Below are positions 53,043 through 61,706 of a stretch of DNA of 64,000 nucleotides, one piece after another. Positions within the stretch are counted from its first letter, which is position 1; each line of letters begins with the position of its first letter. Below the pieces are notes generated by a model. That model made no database searches. It was given only the letters and a program-made list of their open reading frames with translations, and was not told the DNA's origin. The position numbers and the translations under genes are program-made. The stretch lies in contig JAAFJN010000013.1 of assembly GCA_013298845.1 (NCBI GenBank), forward strand, positions 1 through 64,000. Direction: 5' to 3'. The stretch comes from Chitinophagales bacterium (lineage in GTDB: Bacteria > Bacteroidota > Bacteroidia > Chitinophagales > Saprospiraceae).

Positions 53043-54041
53043 ATGACAAAGCCATTACTCGTATTGCTTGCGTTGCTCTGGGTGCGCATATTGGCGGCGC
53101 AAGACACGTTTTCGATTGTTGCCGTTGACCCCAACACGGGTGAAATAGGCAGTGCCGGGGCCAGTTGCCTCGACAATATCCAGTTCCCCGGCAGCAACGG
53201 GGCCATTATTATCAGCAATATTATTCCCGGACGTGGTGCCATTCACACGCAATCGTTTTGGAACGCGACTAACCAGAACAACGCACGCCAGCGCATGTTG
53301 GAGGGTTTATCGCCGGAAGAAATTATTGCCTGGCTCAAATCCAATGATGTGGCCGGTATTTTTGGGTCCGTATCCCGCCAATATGGAGTTGTGGATTTTG
53401 ACGCGCAGGGTATGCCCCGCGCCGCTGCATTTACGGGTACATCCTGCATGGATTGGAAAGGCCACCGCGTTGGGCCGGATTACGCCATTCAGGGAAATAT
53501 TTTGTTGGGACCCCAAATTTTGGACAGCATGGAGGCTCGTTTTTTGCAAACTGCCGGTCTGCCTTTGGCCGAACGCCTCATGTACAGCCTGCAAGGGGCC
53601 AATGTGGTCGGGGCCGATACTCGTTGCGCGGCCAACGGAACGTCGTCGTTGTCGGCTTTTATCCGCATGTCCATTCCTTCGGATACCGTTAGCGGAACCT
53701 TGTACCTCGATTTGAACGTGCCTTCGTTACCAGCGGGGCAGGAGCCAATTGATTCGTTGCAGACCTTGTTTAACGCCTGGTCGGTGGTGGCGGTAAAATC
53801 GGTGGAGCCGGAGCCGTTGCGTTTGTTTCCGAACCCCACGCGGACGGGCGATTTTTCCTTAAACTGGCCGGGAGCCGAAGGTGCTATCCTGCACTTGAGC
53901 ACGGCCCAGGGCGGTCGTTTGAATACCTGGACGCTTAAAAAAGGGATGAACCATTTTCAAACGGCCTTACCAGCGGGTATTTACTTTTTGCAGGCGGAGG
54001 ATTTAGCCCAAAAAACAACGGGGCGTTTGGTAGTTTTGTAA
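53043..54041 (+). CDS. Secreted DUF1028 protein with T9SS tail
   Basis: 332 residues with signal peptide (LLVLLALLWVRILAAQ). Residues about 20-235 are DUF1028 (TFSIVAVDPNTGEIGSAGAS, AFTGTSCMDWKGHRVGPDYA, FLQTAGLPLAERLMYSLQGA). DUF1028 resembles Ntn-hydrolase folds and its activity is not settled. The last 75 residues are a type A T9SS sorting domain (LRLFPNPTRTGDFSLNW, ALPAGIYFLQAED). Probably surface-exposed or released. Confidence 0.88.
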   Translation: MTKPLLVLLALLWVRILAAQDTFSIVAVDPNTGEIGSAGASCLDNIQFPGSNGAIIISNIIPGRGAIHTQSFWNATNQNNARQRMLEGLSPEEIIAWLKSNDVAGIFGSVSRQYGVVDFDAQGMPRAAAFTGTSCMDWKGHRVGPDYAIQGNILLGPQILDSMEARFLQTAGLPLAERLMYSLQGANVVGADTRCAANGTSSLSAFIRMSIPSDTVSGTLYLDLNVPSLPAGQEPIDSLQTLFNAWSVVAVKSVEPEPLRLFPNPTRTGDFSLNWPGAEGAILHLSTAQGGRLNTWTLKKGMNHFQTALPAGIYFLQAEDLAQKTTGRLVVL

Positions 54042-54100
54042 AAAGGCTTAATTTTGTGGGCCGTTTCTTTTTAAAGCGGTTTTCATAAAATTCTTATACC

Positions 54101-54478
54101 ATGTCAATTCTTAAACTACCGCTCCTCTTTGTTGGCTCTAAAGCCGAAAAACGCTTGTACGCGCTGTTTGACAGCGGGGCAAACTTATCGTGTATTCACC
54201 CCGAATTTGCTCACGAACTCGAAATACCCGTTAAACTGGGCCGTATCCGGCGGGTTTACACGGCTTCGGAAAATCATTTTATTGAAATTAAAGAAGTGAT
54301 TCGCCTTGATTTTTATCTGGATGATATTTTACTTTCAGATGAATTTTTGGTGGTGCCTGGATTAAGTGAAGAAGTGATTATCGGGGCGGCAACCATGCAA
54401 AAATGGCGGATCAAATTGGATTTTGAACACGATCAGGTGGTTGTTGATCCCAAAGTCGCTAAAATGCAACTGATTTAA
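54101..54478 (+). CDS. Retropepsin-like aspartic protease domain protein
   Basis: 125 residues, a single domain. The DSG motif in LYALFDSGANLSCIHPEF and the second-half segment VIIGAATMQKWRIKLDFE are typical of retropepsin-like bacterial proteins. It has no signal peptide or membrane anchor, so it would work as a cytosolic dimer if active. Substrate unknown. It lies between the DUF1028 gene and rpsO, each side with its own spacing. Confidence 0.82.
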   Translation: MSILKLPLLFVGSKAEKRLYALFDSGANLSCIHPEFAHELEIPVKLGRIRRVYTASENHFIEIKEVIRLDFYLDDILLSDEFLVVPGLSEEVIIGAATMQKWRIKLDFEHDQVVVDPKVAKMQLI

Positions 54479-54555
54479 AAGTTGCATGAGGACCGAAGCA
54501 TTTTATATTTTGGAAAAATAATCAAACAATATTTTTACGGAATAAAATTTTGTTT

Positions 54556-54563
54556 TACCTTTG
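54556..54563 (+). promoter_or_regulatory. -7 box of rpsO
   Basis: TACCTTTG at 54556-54563, about 94 bp upstream of the rpsO ATG. The long leader could allow autogenous control, as S15 does in other bacteria (inference). Confidence 0.55.
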
Positions 54564-54656
54564 CGGCGGCTAAACGAGAATGGATTACTGTTTTTTGCCG
54601 AACAGTCTCGAAATTCGGTGTTAGTCACATCAGTTCATTATCATTTACATTTAAAA

Positions 54657-54929
54657 ATGGCAGTTTATTATTCTAAAGAGAAGGTTGCTTCAATCGTATC
54701 TGAATACGGTGGCGACAAGAACACGGGTAATGTAGAAGCACAGGTTGCTTTGTTGACTTACCGAATTGAAAGCCTCAGTGCTCACTTGCGCATTAACCAA
54801 AAAGACCACTCAACGCGCCGTGCGTTGTTGACAATGGTTGGTCAGCGTAAAAGTCTGTTGTCTTACTATGCAAAAAAAGATATTTACAAATACCGCGCTT
54901 TGATCGAGAAGTTAGGTCTCCGTAAATAA
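54657..54929 (+). CDS. rpsO: 30S ribosomal protein S15
   Basis: 90 residues from ATG 54657 (MAVYYSKEKVASIVSEYGGD), full length. Family motifs NVEAQVALLTYRIESLSAHL, NQKDHSTRRALLTMVGQRKS and LLSYYAKKDIYKYRALIEKL are present. It binds 16S rRNA in the central domain. pnp lies downstream on the same strand, the classical rpsO-pnp order, but 477 bp apart with a terminator between. Confidence 0.96.
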   Translation: MAVYYSKEKVASIVSEYGGDKNTGNVEAQVALLTYRIESLSAHLRINQKDHSTRRALLTMVGQRKSLLSYYAKKDIYKYRALIEKLGLRK

Positions 54930-54938
54930 GATATTGTT

Positions 54939-55008
54939 AAAAGGTTTAGCAAAGTTCAATCCTGGTGTTTTTAACATTCGGCTTGTTCTTTTCTAAACCT
55001 TTTTTATT
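54939..55008 (+). terminator. Terminator after rpsO
   Basis: AAAAGGTTTAG (54939-54949) pairs with CTAAACCTTTT (54993-55003) across a loop of about 43 nt and is followed by a T-rich run. The long loop makes it weaker than typical, so read-through to pnp is possible. Confidence 0.6.
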
Positions 55009-55406
55009 TTTACGTGTATATTATCAAGGCCGGAAAAGTCCGGTTTTCTATTTTTTAACCTGTATCGGTTCAGACCGCAGGTGAACTGTTCGCAAGCGAG
55101 GTTGTATTCAGTCCTCATATGTAACACAATGACCCAAATCCCACATTGTTGCTACCACTGAATCACCCTCCACACAATGTAGCAGCACAGTACAAATCTC
55201 CCCAATTATACTTCCACTCGGCAGGTTTTGCGCATAAAACTTTGGGATCCTCCCATAATCGTGGTGCACAAAACCAAACATGCTCAGTATAAAGTTGCCT
55301 TCCATACCGCCCTTTTGTACTTATTACTGTTGCCATATTGTGTGTATATAACGGTTTACGAAATGTTCCCCCGCTGCGCTGAAGCCGGTACCTAATACTT
55401 TTTATT
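55009..55406. other. Long gap between rpsO and pnp
   Basis: No well-supported gene. A minus-strand frame of 57 residues at 55163-55336 (starting MATVISTKGRYGRQ and containing four Cys) is possible but has no recognised family or clear promoter. A repeated CACAATG/CATTGTT motif at 55122-55187 may fold. The pnp leader probably lies in the last 100 bp; RNase-dependent autoregulation, known for pnp in other bacteria, is a possibility. Confidence 0.35.
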
Positions 55407-57695
55407 ATGGGTAAACAAATCCCGTTACGCGTCACCTTTAACCTCCCCGATGGTCGGGAAGTTGCATTAGAGACGGGTAAATTAGCCGCACAAGCCGATG
55501 GTAGTGCCCTCCTCCGCGTGGGTAATACCATGCTGTTGGCCACGATCGTTAGTGCTACCAAAGCAAAAGAAGGCCAAGCCTTTTTTCCACTTTCTGTAGA
55601 TTACCAGGAAAAATTTGCGGCCGCCGGTCGTATTCCCGGTAACTTCTTCCGTCGCGAGACCAAACTCTCCGACTACGAAATTCTCATTAGCCGTTTGGTG
55701 GACCGCGCCCTGCGCCCCTTGTTCCCCGATGGCTACATGAACGAAACCCAGGTGATTATCAACCTGATTTCGGCCGACAAAGACGTTATGCCCGATGCTT
55801 TGGCCGGTTTGGTGGCTTCTACCGCCGTGGCGGTGAGCAATATCCCCGTTGAAGACCTGTTCTCCGAAGTGCGTATTGCACGCATTGACGGCGAATTTGT
55901 GATTAATCCGGGACGCGATGCCCTCAAACGCGCCGATATGGACTTTATCGTGGCGGCTACCGAACGCGATATTACGATGGTAGAAGGCGAAGCCGACGAA
56001 TGTCAGGAAGCCGACCTCATCGAAGCGTTGAAACTGGCGCACGACGTCATTAAAGTGCAAATTGACGCCCAAAAACGCCTCGCCGCTTTGGTGGGTGATG
56101 CCGCTTTGGTAAAACGCGAAGTTGTTGGCGTTCCTGAAAATGAGGACCTGAAAAAACGCATCGCGGAAATTGCCAGCGAAGAATTGTATGCCTTGGCCCG
56201 TTCGGCCAGCGATAAGCATTCTCGCCGCGAAACCACCGAGGAAATACACAAAAAAGCCATCGAAACCGTTACCACCGAATTTGGTGAAGAGTTTATGGCC
56301 GAGTGGGGTAGTGCCGCCGAGCGCTATTTTGACAAACTCAAAAAACACATCATTCGCGACGTAGTACTCACCGATGGCAAACGCCTCGATGGTCGTGTGG
56401 TGGATCAAATTCGCCCAATTTGGTGCGAAGTGGATTATCTGCCTTCGGCCCACGGTTCTTCTATCTTTACCCGTGGTGAAACGCAAGCCTTGACCAGCCT
56501 CACGCTGGGTACCAAACAAGACCAGATGTTGATTGACAACGCACTGGACTTCCGCGATGAATCCTTTATCCTGCATTATAATTTCCCGCCCTACTCAACG
56601 GGTGAGGTAAAACCAATGCGTGGTCCGGGCCGTCGTGAAGTAGGTCACGCCAATTTGGCGGGTCGTTCTATCCGCAAAGTAATGCCCGATTCTTTTGCTT
56701 ATACTGTGCGCGTGGTTTCCGATATTTTGGAATCCAACGGTTCTTCTTCCATGGCCACGGTTTGCGCCGGTTCTATGGCGTTGATGGATGGCGGTGTGCC
56801 CTTGAAAGCACCCGTTGCGGGTATCGCCATGGGTTGTATTGCCGACGACAAAGGCCGCATCGCGGTATTGTCGGACATCCTCGGCGACGAAGATGCTTTG
56901 GGCGATATGGACTTTAAAGTAACCGGTACCGAAAAAGGTATTACGGGTACACAAATGGACATCAAAATTGACGGTATGCCGTACTCGCTGCTGGTTCAGG
57001 CCCTGGACCAAGCGCGCGCCGGCCGTCTTCATATCCTCGGTGAAATGGCCAAAGCCATTGCGGCACCGGCCCCGGATCTTAAACCACACGCGCCGCGTAT
57101 GCTTGATCTTCGGATTGATCGCGAGTACATCGGTGCGGTTATCGGACCGGGTGGTAAAATTATCCAGGAAATGCAACGCGCTACGGGTACCACCATCAGC
57201 ATCGAAGAAGATGAACAGGGTGGTAAAATCTCCGTATTTGGTCCCGATAAAACGGCCCTCGACGCGGCTTATGCCCGTATCATGGACATCGTATTTGTTC
57301 CAACGCCCGGCGAAACCTACGAAGGTGTCGTTGAACGCGTGGAAGACTATGGTGTATTCGTGAAATTTAAAGGTAAGAGCGGTTTGTTGCACGTTACCGA
57401 AATGAGTTACCAGCGTATCCCGAACGTGGCGGATGTGTACAAAGTAGGTGATCCGGTCATGGTGAAACTGCTCGAAAATGATCCGAAAACGGGTAAACTC
57501 CGTCTTTCTGCCAAAGCCTTGATGGAGAAACCAGAAGGTTACGTGGAGCGCGAGCGCCCCGAACGTCGTGAAGGCGGTGGCGGTGATCGTCGTGGCCCCG
57601 GTGGCGGTGGTGATCGTCGTGATGACCGTCGCGGCGGTGGCGGCGGTGGATTTGGTGGCGGCAACCGCGGAGGCGGAGGCGGCGGTCGCCGATAG
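55407..57695 (+). CDS. pnp: Polynucleotide phosphorylase with Gly/Arg-rich tail
   Basis: 762 residues. Two RNase PH-type domains (FFRRETKLSDYEILISRLVD, MRGPGRREVGHANLAGRSI), the linker helix domain, KH (RMLDLRIDREYIGAVIGPGG) and S1 (GETYEGVVERVEDYGVFVKF) domains. It degrades RNA 3' to 5' with phosphate. The last 55 residues are an unusual Arg/Gly-rich tail (ERREGGGGDRRGPG, GGGGGGFGGGNRGG), likely to bind RNA or partner helicase. It is downstream of rpsO and convergent with dnaG. Confidence 0.97.
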   Translation: MGKQIPLRVTFNLPDGREVALETGKLAAQADGSALLRVGNTMLLATIVSATKAKEGQAFFPLSVDYQEKFAAAGRIPGNFFRRETKLSDYEILISRLVDRALRPLFPDGYMNETQVIINLISADKDVMPDALAGLVASTAVAVSNIPVEDLFSEVRIARIDGEFVINPGRDALKRADMDFIVAATERDITMVEGEADECQEADLIEALKLAHDVIKVQIDAQKRLAALVGDAALVKREVVGVPENEDLKKRIAEIASEELYALARSASDKHSRRETTEEIHKKAIETVTTEFGEEFMAEWGSAAERYFDKLKKHIIRDVVLTDGKRLDGRVVDQIRPIWCEVDYLPSAHGSSIFTRGETQALTSLTLGTKQDQMLIDNALDFRDESFILHYNFPPYSTGEVKPMRGPGRREVGHANLAGRSIRKVMPDSFAYTVRVVSDILESNGSSSMATVCAGSMALMDGGVPLKAPVAGIAMGCIADDKGRIAVLSDILGDEDALGDMDFKVTGTEKGITGTQMDIKIDGMPYSLLVQALDQARAGRLHILGEMAKAIAAPAPDLKPHAPRMLDLRIDREYIGAVIGPGGKIIQEMQRATGTTISIEEDEQGGKISVFGPDKTALDAAYARIMDIVFVPTPGETYEGVVERVEDYGVFVKFKGKSGLLHVTEMSYQRIPNVADVYKVGDPVMVKLLENDPKTGKLRLSAKALMEKPEGYVERERPERREGGGGDRRGPGGGGDRRDDRRGGGGGGFGGGNRGGGGGGRR

Positions 57696-57728
57696 TCGTT
57701 TCGAACTATTCTATTTTTTATATATCAG

Positions 57729-57764
57729 CGGCATATCTCTTGTAAAAGGGGTATGCCGTTTTTT
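57729..57764 (+). terminator. Terminator of pnp
   Basis: CGGCATA (57729-57735) and TATGCCG (57752-57758) form the stem, followed by a T run (57759-57764). Its last bases overlap the stop of the convergent dnaG gene at 57763. Confidence 0.85.
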
Positions 57765-59757
57765 ATTTCGGCAGAATCGTGATGTTCCGTTTTTTCGCCA
57801 ATTCATCAAGGCTTTTTTTGACCTTCATTTGCACTTTTATGTAATGCTCCAGTTTTTCATTGTCGTTATTGACAAAAGACTCTTGTATCAATTTTTTTAG
57901 GTCGTTCAACAGCGCGGAAAGTTTGTTTATTTTAAAAAAATCAATGCCGTAGTAGGTTTGGGCGGCAAAATTCGACGCGCGCGGCGGCTGGTTTTGAAGC
58001 GGCAATCCGAGTTTATCTACCCAATTTTGCGACATACCATCGTCTTTGGTGAGCAGCGTAATGGCAAAATCCTTGATGTCCTGATCGGGGTGATAAATAA
58101 AGTGTTTGGACGTAATTTCCTCCCCGTTGAGCAACAATTGGTAACATTCTTTGGCAATTCGGCTAAACAGGGGGGTTTCAAAAAACTCCAAAGAATCCTC
58201 GATGTCGGTGAGGATATACTTGGCCACCGAAACACCTTCGGGCAAAATTTGATCCCCGAATTCAATCAGGATCTCAATGACCTCCCGTTCCTGGTATTCG
58301 GTACTTTTAAAATTGCCTTTGGGTTTGTTCGTCGGGCTGTCGGTGGGCGGTGCGTAATACTCCGGGTCACCCGCCGGATAGTCGGGAAAAGGTTCCTGGT
58401 AGTTCCACGAATCCGAGGCAGCCCCCCCGGATTTGGCTTCCTTTTCCACCGTTTTTTTGATATTTCCCGTGATAATCCGGTTGGATTCGGTCATCAGGGC
58501 GGCTTCGTCCACTTGCAGGAGCGCCGCACATTCGCGCAGGTAAACGCTGCGTTTGATGGGGTCGGGTATTTTGGCAATACTACCAACGATATCTTTGATC
58601 AAACCCGCCCTTTTGATGGGGTCGCCCTTGGTTTCTGCCAGTAGCAGCCCGGTTTTAAACAGGATAAAATCTTTGCTGTTATCGGCAATAAACGCCCGGA
58701 GTTCATCGGCACCTTTTTCCTGCACGTACGAGTCGGGGTCGTGCCCGTCGGGGAGGAGAGCAATGCGCACGTTCAGGTCTTGTTCCAACGCCAGATCCAA
58801 ACCCCGCAGCGCCGCTTTTACCCCGGCGGCGTCGCCATCGTACAGGATGGTCAGGTTGGGTGTATTGCGTTTGATGAGTTGCAATTGCCCCTCGGTGAGG
58901 GACGTGCCGGAAGAAGCCACCACGTTTTCGATACCCGCCTGCGCGAGGGAAATCACGTCCATGTACCCTTCCACCAAAATACATTCATCCGCTTTTCGAA
59001 TGGCGTTTTTGGCCTGAAAAGCCCCGTACAAGGTCTTATTTTTGATGTACACCGCCGTTTCCGGGCTGTTAATGTACTTGGGGACCGTTTTTTCGGTGGA
59101 CATGGTGCGGCCCGCAAAAGCGGCCACTTTGCCCGATAAGTTGTGGATGGTAAACATGACCCGTCCACGGAAAAAATCGCGGGTGGTGTCCTGACTGACC
59201 AGACCGGTTTGTTTCAGCAGGTCGAGGGAGTGGCCGTGTAACCGGGCTTTTTGCAACAATAAATCGCGTTGGTTGGGCGCGTAACCCAGCCCAAATTTCC
59301 GAATGGTATCTTCGCGCAAGCCCCGTTGGCGGAAATAGGAGAGGGCAACACTTTTGCCTTCGTCGGTATTGAACAATTCGTCGCTAAAATGTTGCGCCGC
59401 AAAGTCGTTCACAATAAACAGGGAGTCGGCCAACTGTACCTCGGCCATTTGCTGGGGCGTGCGTTCAACTTCCTGAATTTCGATGCTGTACTTTCGGCCC
59501 AACCAACGAATCGCGTCGTCGAACGACATACTTTCGTGTTCCCGCAAAAACGTAATGGCATCACCGGCCTTTCCGCACCCGAAACATTTAAAGATGTTTC
59601 GGGTGGGATTAACGTTAAAAGAAGGCGTTTTTTCGCCGTGAAACGGGCATAAACCCAACAAATTAATCCCCCGTCGCCGCAAGGTAACAAATTCACCCAC
59701 CACATCCTCAATGCGGGTGGCTTCAATAATGTCCTGAACGGTTTTGGCTGGTATCAT
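57763..59757 (-). CDS. dnaG: DNA primase
   Basis: 664 residues. N-terminal zinc-binding domain with C37, H40, C58 and C61 (LCPFHGEKTPSF, IFKCFGCGKAGD). Catalytic core with TOPRIM (ILVEGYMDVISLAQAGIENV, TILYDGDAAGVKAALRGLDL). A C-terminal helicase-interaction-like region follows a Ser/Pro linker. It makes primers for replication. The C-terminal tail is longer than in Escherichia coli. It is convergent on pnp. Confidence 0.96.
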   Translation of the reverse strand: MIPAKTVQDIIEATRIEDVVGEFVTLRRRGINLLGLCPFHGEKTPSFNVNPTRNIFKCFGCGKAGDAITFLREHESMSFDDAIRWLGRKYSIEIQEVERTPQQMAEVQLADSLFIVNDFAAQHFSDELFNTDEGKSVALSYFRQRGLREDTIRKFGLGYAPNQRDLLLQKARLHGHSLDLLKQTGLVSQDTTRDFFRGRVMFTIHNLSGKVAAFAGRTMSTEKTVPKYINSPETAVYIKNKTLYGAFQAKNAIRKADECILVEGYMDVISLAQAGIENVVASSGTSLTEGQLQLIKRNTPNLTILYDGDAAGVKAALRGLDLALEQDLNVRIALLPDGHDPDSYVQEKGADELRAFIADNSKDFILFKTGLLLAETKGDPIKRAGLIKDIVGSIAKIPDPIKRSVYLRECAALLQVDEAALMTESNRIITGNIKKTVEKEAKSGGAASDSWNYQEPFPDYPAGDPEYYAPPTDSPTNKPKGNFKSTEYQEREVIEILIEFGDQILPEGVSVAKYILTDIEDSLEFFETPLFSRIAKECYQLLLNGEEITSKHFIYHPDQDIKDFAITLLTKDDGMSQNWVDKLGLPLQNQPPRASNFAAQTYYGIDFFKINKLSALLNDLKKLIQESFVNNDNEKLEHYIKVQMKVKKSLDELAKKRNITILPK

Positions 59758-59782
59758 TGGGCAAAATTACAAAAAAAGTGGG

Positions 59783-60210
59783 TAGTGAAGAGAGAATAGT
59801 GAAAAACGAATAGTGAAAAGTGAATAGTGAAAAACGAAGAGTGAAAAGTGAATAGTGAAAAACGAAGAGTGAAAAGTGAATAGTGAAAAACGAATAGTGA
59901 AAAGTGAATAGTGAAAAACGAATAGTGAAGAGTGAAAAGTTGTGTTTTAAATTTATTGAATTTTAATTAATTATATTGTGTTTTTTGCCGTACGACGTTT
60001 GTTCGTAAAATCATTTTGGGTTAAAAAATTGTGATTTTTTTAAGAAAAGTCTGAATTATTTGCGACAATTGACAAAAACGTAAGTTTTTTTTATGTTTTT
60101 GGTCAAATTATTTCACAATTCAACGCCGACTATATTTTACAACTAAATATCGTACTGCACTTTTCACTTTTCACTTTTCACTTTTCACTTTTCACTCTTC
60201 ACTTTTCACT
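59783..60210. repeat. Family B heptamer element with inverted arms
   Basis: GAA arm at about 59783-59938 (GTGAAAA, GTGAATA, ACGAAGA and ACGAATA units in alternation), an AT-rich core (about 59940-60155), and a TTC arm at about 60159-60210. No coding potential. The last unit supplies the TAG stop codon (complement of 60209-60211) of the haem-binding gene. The core shows no similarity by eye to the 33 kb core. Confidence 0.88.
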
Positions 60211-60703
60211 AAGATTTCCGTTTTAGGATCAGGCTATCGGCGGGATATTGGTTTTTAATGGTTGCCATGGACTGTTTGGCCCAATCAATGATGGCATTTT
60301 GCTGCGCGTCGTTCAAAACAGCGTCGCGGTGAATCCAGGTATAGGAGTTCAAAGGCATTTCCTTTTTTTCGATCATTTCGATAATTTCTTCAAATTTATG
60401 GTTCTGAATGGCAATTTTTCGTTGGGTAAACGTTGAAAAATTAAGGTGTTCGTTGCCTTCTTCCACGTGGTGTGCGAGCCACGAGGCCACCGGTTGTATT
60501 TCGGCGTACCACGGATACACGGTATAGTTGCTGTGGCAATCGTTACAGGCCACTTTCAAAAGTTGTTGCACTTCGGCGGTTGCCGGGTATTTGGCCAAAA
60601 TATCGCCGGGGTGAACGTTCGATTGGTTTTTCGCGGGGCGATAGAGTTGCCCAAGAAGGAATACGGCTGCAACGCCGGCTAAGATTTTAGTACGTGTAGT
60701 CAT
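60209..60703 (-). CDS. Haem-binding domain protein, periplasmic
   Basis: 164 residues with N-terminal membrane helix or signal (KILAGVAAVFLLGQLY). It has the haem-binding CxxCH in VACNDCHSNYTVYPWYAEIQ and a second family segment VASWLAHHVEEGNEHLNFST. This single-haem domain is common in Bacteroidota and may act in electron transfer or as a haem-dependent regulator. A minus-strand TACCTTTG at 60739-60746 is a likely -7 box. The stop codon is made by a heptamer repeat unit. Confidence 0.88.
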   Translation of the reverse strand: MTTRTKILAGVAAVFLLGQLYRPAKNQSNVHPGDILAKYPATAEVQQLLKVACNDCHSNYTVYPWYAEIQPVASWLAHHVEEGNEHLNFSTFTQRKIAIQNHKFEEIIEMIEKKEMPLNSYTWIHRDAVLNDAQQNAIIDWAKQSMATIKNQYPADSLILKRKS

Positions 60704-60738
60704 AATATAAAAAGTGTTAGATAAATTTTAGGATTCGA

Positions 60739-60776
60739 CAAAGGTATTCATCATCAGTCATATTCCAGTACCTTTG
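60739..60776. promoter_or_regulatory. Divergent -7 boxes between haem and glycosyltransferase genes
   Basis: TACCTTTG on the minus strand (60739-60746) and on the plus strand (60769-60776). The plus box is followed by CCCC and ATG at 60781, the third leaderless-type arrangement in the window. Confidence 0.6.
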
Positions 60777-60780
60777 CCCC

Positions 60781-61704
60781 ATGTTTGAGGAATATAAATG
60801 CCCGTATCCGGTATTATTTTTGATTTTTAACCGGCCTCAATTAGCCGAAATTTGTTTTGAACGTATCCGGGCCGCCCGTCCGCCGCGCCTGTACCTGCAC
60901 TGCGATGGTGCCCGATCCGATAGGGAAGGGGAGGCCGAAATCGTTGCACTTTCGCGGCAAATTACCGAAAAAGTGGACTGGCCCTGCACGGTATTTACGT
61001 TGTTTCGCCCCGAAAATGTGGGTTTGCGCAAAGCCCTTTCGGGGGCCATTACCTGGTTTTTTGAACACGAAGAAGCCGGTATTATCATGGAAGACGATTG
61101 CCTCGTTGATCCGTCTTTTTTTCCGTTTTGCGCCGAAATGCTCGACCGCTACCAACACGACGACCAGGTGATGCACATTGGAGCGTGGAATTTGATTGAA
61201 CAACGCACCGGTGCGCTACCTGCCGATTATTTTTGGACCAATTTCAGCATTGTGACGGCCTTTGCCACCTGGCGCCGGGCCTGGCAAAAAATGGACCTGG
61301 AAATGACACATTTGGCCGAATTTGAACGCCATAACGGTATTCAGCGGTTGATGGATGCGCGGCCCGCGCAGGCTTATATGCTCGATAAATTTCGGGCAGT
61401 GCAGGCGCTGAAAATTCGTTCGTGGGCCTACGCCTGGTTTTTTAGTATTTTGCAAGAAGGTGGTATTTGCCTGTTATCGTCCAAAAATTTGGTAAAAAAC
61501 ATTGGTTTTGGCGAAGGCGCGACCAATACCGGGGCCAGCAACGCCGCTTCGGAAATTGACGCTTCGTCCATTACCTTTCCGTTGCGGCACCCGGCGGATA
61601 AAACGATTCATCCGGGCCACGAGCGTCAGTTGTTTTACGCTTACCAAAAACGCCCGTTTCGGTTGGTGCTTTGGTACCTGCTTCACTTCTTAAAATTGCG
61701 ATAA
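60781..61704 (+). CDS. GT-A-type glycosyltransferase (HlpA-like)
   Basis: 307 residues without signal peptide. GT-A-like fold: PYPVLFLIFNRPQLAEICFE at the start and the metal-binding DxD-type segment EAGIIMEDDCLVDPSFF. Proteins of this type are often annotated as hemolytic protein HlpA-like or nucleotide-diphospho-sugar transferases in glycan clusters. Donor and acceptor unknown. The PAP2 gene follows after 2 bp, so an envelope role is likely. Confidence 0.85.
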   Translation: MFEEYKCPYPVLFLIFNRPQLAEICFERIRAARPPRLYLHCDGARSDREGEAEIVALSRQITEKVDWPCTVFTLFRPENVGLRKALSGAITWFFEHEEAGIIMEDDCLVDPSFFPFCAEMLDRYQHDDQVMHIGAWNLIEQRTGALPADYFWTNFSIVTAFATWRRAWQKMDLEMTHLAEFERHNGIQRLMDARPAQAYMLDKFRAVQALKIRSWAYAWFFSILQEGGICLLSSKNLVKNIGFGEGATNTGASNAASEIDASSITFPLRHPADKTIHPGHERQLFYAYQKRPFRLVLWYLLHFLKLR

Positions 61705-61706
61705 AA

